A DNA stretch of 64,000 nt. Source: CAG-390 sp045633005. GTDB lineage: Bacteria > Bacillota > Clostridia > Oscillospirales > CAG-272. Both the position numbers and the translations under genes were made by a program. The stretch is taken from NCBI GenBank assembly GCA_045633005.1, contig JAZQXT010000047.1, forward strand, positions 1-64,000, in the 5' to 3' direction. The notes beneath the pieces were generated by a model. The model made no database searches. It was not told where the DNA came from and saw only the letters and a list, made by a program, of their open reading frames with translations. Shown here one piece after another: positions 53,282 through 60,844 of this stretch; position 1 is the stretch's first letter, and every line of letters begins with the position of its first letter.

Positions 53282-53326
53282 AGAACATTTGTTCTATATT
53301 ATAGCATAAAAAAAGAAGCTTGTCAA
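53282..53326 (-). promoter_or_regulatory. Consensus promoter with GAAC-N4-GTTC operator (LexA/DinR-like box)
   Basis: Minus strand TTGACA (53326-53321), 17 bases, TATAAT (53303-53298). Directly after the -10 lies the palindrome AGAACAAATGTTCT (53295-53282). Its core fits the Firmicute SOS box GAACRNRYGTTY, although the outer bases are A and T rather than C and G. A repressor bound here would cover the start of transcription. Confidence 0.75.
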
Positions 53327-53411
53327 TATAAAAAGTAAAAACAAAAATCAAGCAAAGAAAAAACACGATCCACCTCCCTCTCCCCGCGCTCTCCCCATAA
53401 ATCAACGTTGC

Positions 53412-53436
53412 CCCCGACCGAAACGGTCGGGGGCGA
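53412..53436. repeat. CCCCCGACCG hairpin after the first BspA-like gene
   Basis: GCCCCCGACCG and CGGTCGGGGGC form an 11-bp stem with an AAA (plus-strand) loop. No T-run follows on either strand. The same hairpin occurs after the other BspA-like gene (55636-55660). Confidence 0.75.
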
Positions 53437-53442
53437 AATTGA

Positions 53443-55587
53443 TTATTGATTTTGTTCGGGTTCTGCGGGTTTAGCGCTGATGTGGGTAAGGTATCCGGGC
53501 TTGCCGTCCTTACCGTCAACTATAGCATATTCTTTATCGGTTTTGGTGGAATCAAATGTCGTATTGTTGCCACCCACCAAGCTATTGCATCTGGCAAACA
53601 TTTCTCTGGACGAATTTTCGTAATTTGTTCCAATGTTGGTTTCTGGGATATTCGACATATCCCAATTATCGCCTACATAGATCTTGGTCAATTTACAAGG
53701 GCGAGTTGTTACGTTAGTATCCTGCGCAAACATCCTTAGCGCCAGCAACACGTTTCTCGTATCAAACGACGAAAGATCCAATTCTTTCAGGCTGGAGCAT
53801 CTGTAAAACATTTCATACATAGTGTTGACATTGCTCGTATCCCAAGTGTTCAGACCTATGATCTCCTCAAGCAAACCGCAGTTTTCAAACACCTGCGCCA
53901 TATTAACTACCTTTTGGGTGTTAAAGCTGGAAAGGTCGATTGTTTTAAGAACAGTACAATCATTAAACATACCGTCAATGTTCTCAAGGCTCGCGGTGTT
54001 CCAACCGTCAAAATTTATTTTTTCTAACCTGTAACAATCGGCAAACATATGGTACATAGTAGTAACCTTGTCTACCTCAAGTCCGCTAAGATCCAGTTCT
54101 TTCAGATAACCGCATCCGTAGAACATAGACTGCATATTGGTAAGGCTGAGAGTTTCCCAATTGCTAACGTTAATAGATAGCAAGCCTTGGTCGCCTTTGT
54201 TGGCTTTTGCAGCAGAAATAAAGCTTTGAAAAGTGGTGACCTTACGAACATCCCAATTGTCAACTGCCAACGTGGTAAGTCCCCTGCATATGCTGAACGT
54301 TCGTTCCATGTCCGTTACGTTTCCAACGTTCCAAGAACCAACAGCAAGCTCTGTAAGACTACAGCAATTATAAAACGTACGGTTCATAGTATTAACGTTA
54401 CTAACGTCCCATTCCGATACATCCAGATCAACGAGCGCTGAACAGTTATTGAACATACTCGCCATCGTTTCCGTGCGGCTCAACTTCAAATTAGTTGTAC
54501 CAACCTTTTTCAAAGCAGTCATATTCATAAACAGCTCGTTGCTGTTCTTAGGCGTATATATCGCACTGTCAGCAAGGACGTAGATATCGTAGTTTGCGGC
54601 GTTGTCGGCATTGGGAAGATAGTAAGTATAAACTACCGCATCCTGCTCGACGCTCGTGAGAGTGCCCGCGTAGCCTTCGACCTTGTCAGCGTAGTCTTTG
54701 TTAAAACCAAACGTTATGTTTGCCACCTTGTCGGTGATAAGAGCATCGGCATTTCCATTAAGATTATGAAGCGCAGTTTTCAAGTCAATACCAACCACAA
54801 GCGTGAGGTTTGCGAAGGGGAAATCACTACCAAATCCCTCATCAAGCGCAGTTTCGGGATCTTTAAAGCCCGTGGACTGGATAGCCTGAGTCCTTACAAG
54901 AACCTTATAATCGTTTCCAAAAGCATCTACCTCTTCGTTGGTAGCGTAGGAATCAAGCGCGATCTGCGAAAGGCTTATTTCCGTAACAGCTTCAGGCACT
55001 AACTCTATCTGATAGGTAGCCTTTGCGATAAAATACGTTTCGCCGTTGATTTCGGCAAGGCGCGGCTCCCACTCCCATTTCCACTGTTTTTCATCGTCAT
55101 TCAGATTTATGTGTATCTTATCTTGGAACTCGTTAAAATCCGTATAGCTTCCCGCCTCAAACGCGAAGAAAACTCGGACGTATGCACCGTAGTCGCCGTT
55201 ATTTCTTACGAAAACCATCTTATCAACTTCGTTGTTGATCTTCGCAGGGTCCCAAATGGGAGAGGTATAACCCGCCTTGATAGCATTTCCTTCGTTATCG
55301 TGGTCCCACTTAACGTGAGCGTTATCCTGCTCGCTAAAGGAGTAGTCAAACTCGCCATTGATGACTGCGGGAATCAGGGGCTTGTAATCCTCAAAATTCT
55401 TAACTATCTTATCAGCATCCTTCTGCTCGGTATCCACACGCTCATACTCCAGCAGCTCAATATCGACCTTGCCAACGGTCATTATGTTTTCAGCTGACGC
55501 ATCATCCTTAAGATACGCGATAGTGCCGAGGACGGATGCTACTGCAATCAGCGCAAGCGCTAAAACCCATGCTAATATTTTTTTCAT
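53443..55587 (-). CDS. Surface protein: TasA/camelysin-like N-terminus plus BspA leucine-rich repeats (copy 1)
   Basis: This 714-residue exported protein has a SipW-type signal region (LAWVLALALIAVASVLGTIAYL) followed by MTVGKVDIELLEYERVD and VDKMVFVRNNGDYGAYVRVFFAFEAG, features of TasA/camelysin-like proteins. The second half has about eleven BspA/DUF285 repeats of about 24 residues (for example LKTIDLSSFNTQKVVNMAQVF). These repeats often bind host or bacterial surfaces. No LPxTG or membrane anchor is present at the end (PAEPEQNQ). It lies downstream of copy 2, 80 bases away. More AT-rich than the core genes. Confidence 0.88.
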   Translation of the reverse strand: MKKILAWVLALALIAVASVLGTIAYLKDDASAENIMTVGKVDIELLEYERVDTEQKDADKIVKNFEDYKPLIPAVINGEFDYSFSEQDNAHVKWDHDNEGNAIKAGYTSPIWDPAKINNEVDKMVFVRNNGDYGAYVRVFFAFEAGSYTDFNEFQDKIHINLNDDEKQWKWEWEPRLAEINGETYFIAKATYQIELVPEAVTEISLSQIALDSYATNEEVDAFGNDYKVLVRTQAIQSTGFKDPETALDEGFGSDFPFANLTLVVGIDLKTALHNLNGNADALITDKVANITFGFNKDYADKVEGYAGTLTSVEQDAVVYTYYLPNADNAANYDIYVLADSAIYTPKNSNELFMNMTALKKVGTTNLKLSRTETMASMFNNCSALVDLDVSEWDVSNVNTMNRTFYNCCSLTELAVGSWNVGNVTDMERTFSICRGLTTLAVDNWDVRKVTTFQSFISAAKANKGDQGLLSINVSNWETLSLTNMQSMFYGCGYLKELDLSGLEVDKVTTMYHMFADCYRLEKINFDGWNTASLENIDGMFNDCTVLKTIDLSSFNTQKVVNMAQVFENCGLLEEIIGLNTWDTSNVNTMYEMFYRCSSLKELDLSSFDTRNVLLALRMFAQDTNVTTRPCKLTKIYVGDNWDMSNIPETNIGTNYENSSREMFARCNSLVGGNNTTFDSTKTDKEYAIVDGKDGKPGYLTHISAKPAEPEQNQ

Positions 55588-55635
55588 AACTTTTTCCTTT
55601 GGTTCATTTTATATTAAGCGATAAATATTTCTTCA

Positions 55636-55660
55636 CCCCCGACCGTTTCGGTCGGGGGCA
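55636..55660. repeat. CCCCCGACCG hairpin between the two BspA-like genes
   Basis: This has the same stem as at 53412-53436, with a TTT loop on the plus strand. It lies 8 bases after the copy 2 stop. Lack of a T-run suggests partial termination or mRNA stabilisation rather than full termination, so copy 1 may be reached by read-through. Confidence 0.7.
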
Positions 55661-55667
55661 AAAATGA

Positions 55668-57863
55668 TTATTGATTCTGATTCTGTTCGGGGTCTGCGGT
55701 TTTAGCGCTGATGTGGGTAAAGTATCCGGGCACGGCGGGGGTGTCGCCGATAGCGGGCACGTCGATGCGGGCGTATTCTTTATTGGTCTTTTCGGAATCA
55801 AATACCGTACCTGCGCCACCTACCAAGCTGGTGCAATTAGTAAATAAACCAGTTGAATCTCCGGGAGGGATACCCTTCCAACCGTCGCCGACGTAAACGG
55901 TCTTGAGGTTCGGGCACTTATAGAATGCATAATTCGTAGCATGCACCTGTTCGGAGTTCATTCCGCTCAGGTTGACCTCCACCAAGTTCGTACAATTGGT
56001 AAACATATACGCCAAGGATACGGTTTTACCGGGGGCGGGATTAAAGCCGCGCAGATCAAGCTTTGTCAAGTTTACGCAGCCCGAGAACATTCCAAAAAAT
56101 GCTTTAGCCGCGGATTGAGATATATCATATGCGCTTGAGGTAACCCACTTGGAGAAGTCAAGATTAGCTATTTTCATTTCATAAACATTATCTACGCCCG
56201 CATACGCATCGTATCCTGCAAGGAAACGCTCAAACGTCTCAACCTTGCGCACGTCCCAATTGCTTATATCCAAATATTCAAGTTCCAAGCAACCACCGAA
56301 CATCGTTTTCATATTGGTTACGTTGCTCGTATCCCACTTGGAAACATCCAAATTGTTAATAACGTAGTCGTTTGCGAACATTCCATACATATCGGTGACG
56401 GCGGAGGTGTTCCAGTTCGAAACGTCTACTGTCTCCAGCGCATAGCAGTTACTAAAGGTCATGCGAAGATTTTGAACGTTACTGATGTTCCACTTGCTTA
56501 CGTCCAAATTATTTATCGCATTACACTTGTTGAAGGTTCTGTAAAGCAAAGTAACCTTACTAACGTCCCAGTTTGTAAGATTCAAGGTCTTAAGGCAATT
56601 GCAATCCTCAAACGTTTGCTGCAAGTTTGTTACATTGGAAGTATCCCAATTTGTAGTATCCATAGCCTGCATACGGTAGCACCTATAGAACATACGGTAC
56701 ATATTGGTAGTCTTGCTTACGTCCAAGTTTTCTGTATTAACGTTGATCAGCCAATCCATAGTCGCAAAAAGGTTGCTACTGTCAGCAGGGGTATAAATAG
56801 GACCGTCGGCGAGGACGTAAAGGTCGTACATCGGTACTTCCTTTACTACGTTACCGTCCGCATCCGTTTCCGTTCTGATGTCGGGGACGTAGTAGGTCTT
56901 GACCTGCGACTCCTGATCAACGTTGGTGTGCACGCCCTCGTAGCCATTAACGATAGAGAGATAGTCCTTGTTTTTGCCAAATGTTACGCTATCGACCGAG
57001 GAGGTTATCTTGGTTCCATTAGCATCGCCGTTCAGATAATGCAGCGCGGTATAAAGGTTTACACCTTCAATGTAAATGTTGTCAAACGGGAAATCTTCGC
57101 CAAAGCCTTCGCTCAAAGCCTCGTCGGGAGTCTTGAAGCCCGCGGACTGAATGCCCTGCGCGTTTACGAAGACCTCGTAGGTATCGCCAAATGCCGCCAC
57201 CTGTTCGTTGGTTGCAGTGGAATCAAGCGCGATCTGCGAAAGAGTTATATCGGTAAAGTCGCCGGGCAACAGCTCTTTTTTATAAGTAGCATTTGCGATG
57301 AAATACTTTCCGCCTTGGGAATTGGTGGCAAGAACCTTCTCCCATTCCCACTCCCAATCACCTGTTTCGTTCAGGTTCAGGTGGATCATTTTACGGAATT
57401 CATCAAAATCGGTGAACGCGCCCGCCTCAAACGCAAAATAGATGCGAACGTACGCGCCGTAATCGCCCTTATTTTTAAGGAAGACCATCTTATCAACTTC
57501 GTTGTTGATCTTCGCAGGGTCCCAGATGGGCGAGGTATAGCCGTCATCGTCGTTCTGCTGCTGCCACTTAACGGCATCCTGCGTCCAATCGACGTAAGTA
57601 TCGCCGGGAGTGTAATCAAAGCCTTTTTCGATAACGGCGGGGAGCAAGGGCTTGTTATCGTGGAACTCCTGCACCTTTGCATCCGCGTCCTTAGTCTCGG
57701 TATCGATACGCTCGTACTCGAGCAGTTCGATGTCAACGTTACCGATGGTCATAACGTTAGTCTCGGAGTCCGTGTCCGTAAGGTACGCGATAGTTGCGGC
57801 AATGGAAATGAGAATGGTAAGAACCACAGCAACAACACCAAGAAGTATCTTTCTCTTTTTCAT
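55668..57863 (-). CDS. Surface protein: TasA/camelysin-like N-terminus plus BspA leucine-rich repeats (copy 2)
   Basis: This 731-residue paralogue of copy 1 has the same architecture. It has an exported N-terminus (LLGVVAVVLTILISIAATIAYL), MTIGNVDIELLEYERID, VDKMVFLKNKGDYGAYVRIYFAF and about ten DUF285 repeats such as INNLDVSKWDTSNVTNMKTMF. The repeats of the two copies differ strongly while the N-terminal domains are alike. The ATG at 57863 has AAAGGA upstream; an apparent longer frame runs into the inverted repeat. It is directly downstream of the invertible promoter and transcribed from it in the present orientation. Confidence 0.9.
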   Translation of the reverse strand: MKKRKILLGVVAVVLTILISIAATIAYLTDTDSETNVMTIGNVDIELLEYERIDTETKDADAKVQEFHDNKPLLPAVIEKGFDYTPGDTYVDWTQDAVKWQQQNDDDGYTSPIWDPAKINNEVDKMVFLKNKGDYGAYVRIYFAFEAGAFTDFDEFRKMIHLNLNETGDWEWEWEKVLATNSQGGKYFIANATYKKELLPGDFTDITLSQIALDSTATNEQVAAFGDTYEVFVNAQGIQSAGFKTPDEALSEGFGEDFPFDNIYIEGVNLYTALHYLNGDANGTKITSSVDSVTFGKNKDYLSIVNGYEGVHTNVDQESQVKTYYVPDIRTETDADGNVVKEVPMYDLYVLADGPIYTPADSSNLFATMDWLINVNTENLDVSKTTNMYRMFYRCYRMQAMDTTNWDTSNVTNLQQTFEDCNCLKTLNLTNWDVSKVTLLYRTFNKCNAINNLDVSKWNISNVQNLRMTFSNCYALETVDVSNWNTSAVTDMYGMFANDYVINNLDVSKWDTSNVTNMKTMFGGCLELEYLDISNWDVRKVETFERFLAGYDAYAGVDNVYEMKIANLDFSKWVTSSAYDISQSAAKAFFGMFSGCVNLTKLDLRGFNPAPGKTVSLAYMFTNCTNLVEVNLSGMNSEQVHATNYAFYKCPNLKTVYVGDGWKGIPPGDSTGLFTNCTSLVGGAGTVFDSEKTNKEYARIDVPAIGDTPAVPGYFTHISAKTADPEQNQNQ

Positions 57864-57913
57864 GATCTTATTCCTTTCAGAATATTTATAGCGGTTTATC
57901 CAATGCGATAAAA

Positions 57914-57935
57914 ACATAATTCGCATTATGTTGCA
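57914..57935. repeat. Left inverted repeat of the invertible promoter (22 bp)
   Basis: This copy is identical to the reverse complement of 58118-58139. Each copy contains its own dyad, ACATAAT-TCGC-ATTATGT, as expected of a recombinase core site with two arms and a short centre. It lies in the 5' leader of the copy 2 gene. Confidence 0.95.
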
Positions 57936-57957
57936 CAGGATACACCTATACAGATAA

Positions 57958-57986
57958 ATTTTAACATGTAAATTCTAAAAAGTCAA
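57958..57986 (-). promoter_or_regulatory. Invertible promoter driving the BspA-like genes
   Basis: On the minus strand TTGACT (57986-57981), 17 bases, TAAAAT (57963-57958), with an extended -10 TG one base upstream. Transcription should start near 57951 and cross the left repeat before reaching the ATG at 57863. Confidence 0.85.
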
Positions 57987-57997
57987 CAGTTCTTCAT

Positions 57998-58066
57998 AAA
58001 AAACGGCACAAAAACAACACCAATGATACCGATTTTTTCATTGGCTTTGTTTTTGCGCCCTTTTTT
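57998..58066. terminator. Long bidirectional terminator inside the invertible segment
   Basis: Two 29-nt arms (57998-58026 and 58038-58066) match at 25 positions around an 11-nt loop. Both ends carry six T residues in the reading direction (CGTTTTTT on minus, CCTTTTTT on plus). It would stop recombinase read-through in either orientation. Confidence 0.85.
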
Positions 58067-58117
58067 GGCAGATATTAGTAGAGTCGTTGGCTATGTAGAA
58101 AATAATCTTTCCCTAAA

Positions 58118-58139
58118 TGCAACATAATGCGAATTATGT
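58118..58139. repeat. Right inverted repeat of the invertible promoter (22 bp)
   Basis: This is the exact inverted copy of 57914-57935. It lies between the recombinase stop (58199) and the invertible segment. Confidence 0.95.
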
Positions 58140-58198
58140 GATATTTAATGTCGGTGTTTTTAGCATCGGCTTTTTTTATAGCGGCGCTATGCGCAAGG

Positions 58199-59038
58199 TC
58201 AAACTATCAAGCGCATATTTTCCATCTTACGCTTGTGCTCCTCGCCCGTTGTGACTATATATATCCGCGTGGTGTTGATGTTGCTGTGACCGAGAATGTC
58301 CGCGAGCTTGGCGATGTCCTTTTCGATTCCGTAAAACGTCCGCGCGAAAAGGTGGCGCAGATTATGCGGAAACACCTTAGCGGGCGAAACGTGCGCATCT
58401 GCGCACAAACGCTTCATCTCGCGCCAGATGCTGCATCGCTCCATCGGCTTCCCTGCTTTTGTTAGGAACACGCAGCCCGTCGCAATTCTGTTTCTTTTGG
58501 CATAATTTAATAGTTTTTTCTGCAATCCCCGAACGATAAAGACCGTTCGGGTCTTATTTTTGCAGGACACCACCGTCTCGCCCTTGCGCACGGCTTCTAC
58601 CGTGATAAACCGCAATTCACTAACGCGGATACCCGTGCCGCATATCGTTTGCAGTATCAGATTTAATCTCTCGTTTCCCTTTTGCTTTGCGGCGTTGACC
58701 AAGCGAAAATATTCGTCTTTAGTCAATTCGCGCTCCTCTGAGCAGAACGCCTTTCTTTGAATTTTAAACTGCTTGATGCAAAGCTCACCCCACCCTAAAA
58801 AGCGAAAGAAAGCATTTAGTGCCGCTATCATTGAGTTTGCGCTTGACAGCTCATATTTTTCGGCAAGATATGCCTTGAACTCTATAGCAAGCGTTTTGCT
58901 GATTTCTCTTACGCTTGCAAATTCGCGGAGGAACCGCACGTCACGAATATACTTTTGTATTGTATTTTCGCTTTTTTCCTCAAATCGAAGGTAATTTTCA
59001 AATTCTTCAACAGCTGAATCGGTAATTATTTTTTTCAC
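58199..59038 (-). CDS. Tyrosine recombinase (Xer-like DNA invertase)
   Basis: This 279-residue site-specific recombinase has an N-terminal SAM-like core-binding domain (about 8-90) and a catalytic domain with all expected residues: R138 (TGIRVSEL), K162 (CKNKTRTV), H225 and R228 (PHNLRHLF), H251 (LGHSNINTT) and Y260. Translation starts at GTG with AAGGAG 7 bases upstream. Its end is 60 bases from the right inverted repeat. It most probably flips the adjacent promoter segment, as RecV-type or Bacteroides-type recombinases do. No att site or phage genes flank it. Confidence 0.92.
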   Translation of the reverse strand: MKKIITDSAVEEFENYLRFEEKSENTIQKYIRDVRFLREFASVREISKTLAIEFKAYLAEKYELSSANSMIAALNAFFRFLGWGELCIKQFKIQRKAFCSEERELTKDEYFRLVNAAKQKGNERLNLILQTICGTGIRVSELRFITVEAVRKGETVVSCKNKTRTVFIVRGLQKKLLNYAKRNRIATGCVFLTKAGKPMERCSIWREMKRLCADAHVSPAKVFPHNLRHLFARTFYGIEKDIAKLADILGHSNINTTRIYIVTTGEEHKRKMENMRLIV

Positions 59039-59548
59039 AACAAACTCCTTGCCTGAGGTTTAATATGATAATTTAGTATTCCCAAGTAAATAAAGAAAAA
59101 CATCTGCTTAAAATTACAGATGCTAAAAAATAAACCGTATTTTCTTTAAATGTGAGTTATATTCGCCACAAGCCACGCCAACGGTCCCACTCTTTAAATA
59201 ACGTATTAAAGCGCTATATATTTGCGTTTATTATATCAGTTTTTTCAAACTCCGTCAATTATTCCCCCTATCACATTTATGGAATCTTTAGTAGTCACCA
59301 CAGGCATTTAGCTTATGGTGACTACTTCTTTACCCCGCCCTTCGCGCGCGTGTTACGGTAGGAACGAACGGGCTTGAGGCTATCGTTTTCGCCATTTGCT
59401 CCATCGCGTCACAGCGGACGGCTTCCGCACGCGAGATCGGGGCGGTCGCGGTCGGCTCGAATATGCGTCTGCAATACGGCTCGTCAAAGCTTTGCATGGC
59501 GATATATTCTCTGTTGCCTATATACCCAAACTTCGCATACGCCCATCA
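59039..59548. other. Intergenic region upstream of the recombinase
   Basis: About 510 bases without a supported gene. Two hairpins are visible. CATCTG/CAGATG (59101-59122) is followed on the minus strand by TTTTTCTTTATTT, a likely terminator ahead of the recombinase. AGTAGTCACCA/TGGTGACTACT (59290-59326) has an 11-bp stem and a 15-nt loop. From about 59330 the sequence becomes GC-rich and open in one plus frame (about 59361-59575), but without a start site or recognised product; it may be the remnant of a gene. Confidence 0.5.
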
Positions 59549-60085
59549 TTACTCCTCGCTCTCGCCCCCGCTCTCTTGGGTTACCGCGTCGGTTTTTGCG
59601 CTTTTTACGAGAGGAAGTGCGCGCTTTGTCCTGAACATATCGAACGCGATGACTCCCGCGCAGGCAAGAGCGAGAACAGCCGCCACGACGTGATATTTGG
59701 GATGCCCCGTTTGGAAATACGTTTTCATAGCGTCTGCGGCAACGTCGATAAACGAAACCGCCTCGTTGGCATATATCCTCGACGCCAAGACTGTGACGAA
59801 GAAATTCGTGCTCATGAGGACGATCATATAAAGCACTACGCACGCCGCCGCTGACGCAATTTTCGCCCAAATGCGGCAAAGTTTGGATTGTACGAAGACA
59901 AAAACACTCAACGCAAGAAGCGCATCACACGCGAATGAAGCGTATTCAAAATCCGCGGAAATCAACTGTTCTCCTCGGCCGCCGTGACAGATGAGCACTA
60001 TAAGCAAAGCCTTTATGCAAACGGATAATGCCGCAAAAATGCTTATCGTAACGGCTTTAAATTTAAAATCAAATTTAATTTTCAT
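59549..60085 (-). CDS. Four-helix membrane protein, unknown
   Basis: This 178-residue protein has four hydrophobic segments (about 12-32, 46-65, 73-103 and 129-148) and a hydrophilic tail. I do not recognise a family. AAGGAG precedes the ATG. It follows the AAA ATPase gene after 13 bases, so the two are probably co-transcribed. Confidence 0.75.
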   Translation of the reverse strand: MKIKFDFKFKAVTISIFAALSVCIKALLIVLICHGGRGEQLISADFEYASFACDALLALSVFVFVQSKLCRIWAKIASAAACVVLYMIVLMSTNFFVTVLASRIYANEAVSFIDVAADAMKTYFQTGHPKYHVVAAVLALACAGVIAFDMFRTKRALPLVKSAKTDAVTQESGGESEE

Positions 60086-60098
60086 GTTTTCTCCTTAT

Positions 60099-60692
60099 TC
60101 ATAAATTAGAATGAATATTAAAAACGTCTTTGCCCAGTATTTCGTTGATTCTTTGGGATACATACTTCATCTTTTCCTCAATCACAGAGAATGTGGGGAT
60201 TTCAATAAATCTTGGATGTTTTTTCCATACCAGTTTGGTTTTTTCTGCAAGAATAATCGCCTCATCTGAATCTTCAAGTCTTTGTATATCTCCGTTTTCT
60301 TTTGAAAAAAATTCAGGGCTGGTTTTTAAAAAAATAACAGCTTCGTAATGAGTGATCGTGGCTAGTGTTAAATGCTCATCGAACATTTCAAGCTCGGTTG
60401 CTGAAAGATAGGCAAACACATCGTGTTTTCCACGGTCGCATATCACAACCTCGACATCTTCGTCTGCGCAGGCTTCTGCCTCCGCATCTAGTTGAAGGCG
60501 ATAAATCATTTTTTGGAAGTGCACTCGATCATTTTTCGCGTCAGGGTGCGCTTTTAAAATAAATGAAGCCGCTTCATCGATGAAGCGAATTTTTCCCGCG
60601 AACTCAGGAGAAACGTTATTTTGTAGAAAGCGAAGCGTCTGCGTTTTGCCAGAACACGGCCCGCCGGCGATAACTATTATTTTAGCAGACAT
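60099..60692 (-). CDS. AAA family ATPase / predicted nucleotide kinase (AAA_28-like)
   Basis: This 197-residue protein has a P-loop GGPCSGKTQ (about 10-18), a Walker B-like VVICDRGKHDVFAYL and an adenylate-kinase-like layout, similar to the AAA_28 family of small ATP-binding proteins and NadR-type kinases. The substrate is not known. GAGG lies before the ATG. Composition is intermediate, within the AT-rich accessory region. Confidence 0.82.
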   Translation of the reverse strand: MSAKIIVIAGGPCSGKTQTLRFLQNNVSPEFAGKIRFIDEAASFILKAHPDAKNDRVHFQKMIYRLQLDAEAEACADEDVEVVICDRGKHDVFAYLSATELEMFDEHLTLATITHYEAVIFLKTSPEFFSKENGDIQRLEDSDEAIILAEKTKLVWKKHPRFIEIPTFSVIEEKMKYVSQRINEILGKDVFNIHSNL

Positions 60693-60719
60693 GATTTCAA
60701 CCTCATTAGTTTTCTTAGT

Positions 60720-60747
60720 CGCAGGAGCTTACAAGTAAGCCCCTGCG
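60720..60747. repeat. Hairpin upstream of the AAA ATPase gene
   Basis: CGCAGG-A-GCTTAC pairs with GTAAGC-C-CCTGCG across a 2-nt loop. TCTTTTATT follows on the plus strand, where no gene ends. On the minus strand it sits in the leader of the ATPase gene and may be an attenuator or a processing site. Confidence 0.45.
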
Positions 60748-60844
60748 GTCTTTTATTAAGACAACTCCGAACTTATAGATGTTTTCATATACAGAAATTC
60801 ACCAAGCCATTATTGCATTAATAAAGAAAATTACTGTATGATAA

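Larger units (their letters stand above)
57936..58117. other. Invertible DNA segment (predicted phase-variation switch)
   Basis: This 182-bp segment lies between perfect 22-bp inverted repeats and 82 bases from the end of a tyrosine recombinase gene. It contains a promoter pointing at the BspA-like genes and, behind it, a long bidirectional terminator. Inversion would turn the promoter toward the recombinase 3' end and place the terminator next to the surface genes. The sequence as given is therefore the probable ON state. Confidence 0.85.

Noticed and set aside
56472..57911. Plus-strand frame of 479 codons
   Set aside because: It is antisense to the BspA-like copy 2 gene; no start signal, and the product matches no domain pattern.
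58199..59038. Prophage or integrative-element integrase belonging to the head module
   Set aside because: It is 14.5 kb from the head genes, no att duplication or excision gene is seen, and perfect inverted repeats around a promoter lie next to it, which fits an invertase better.
59290..59326. Second invertible element (11-bp inverted repeats)
   Set aside because: The repeats enclose only 15 bases, no promoter fits between them, and they do not resemble the 22-bp recombinase sites.
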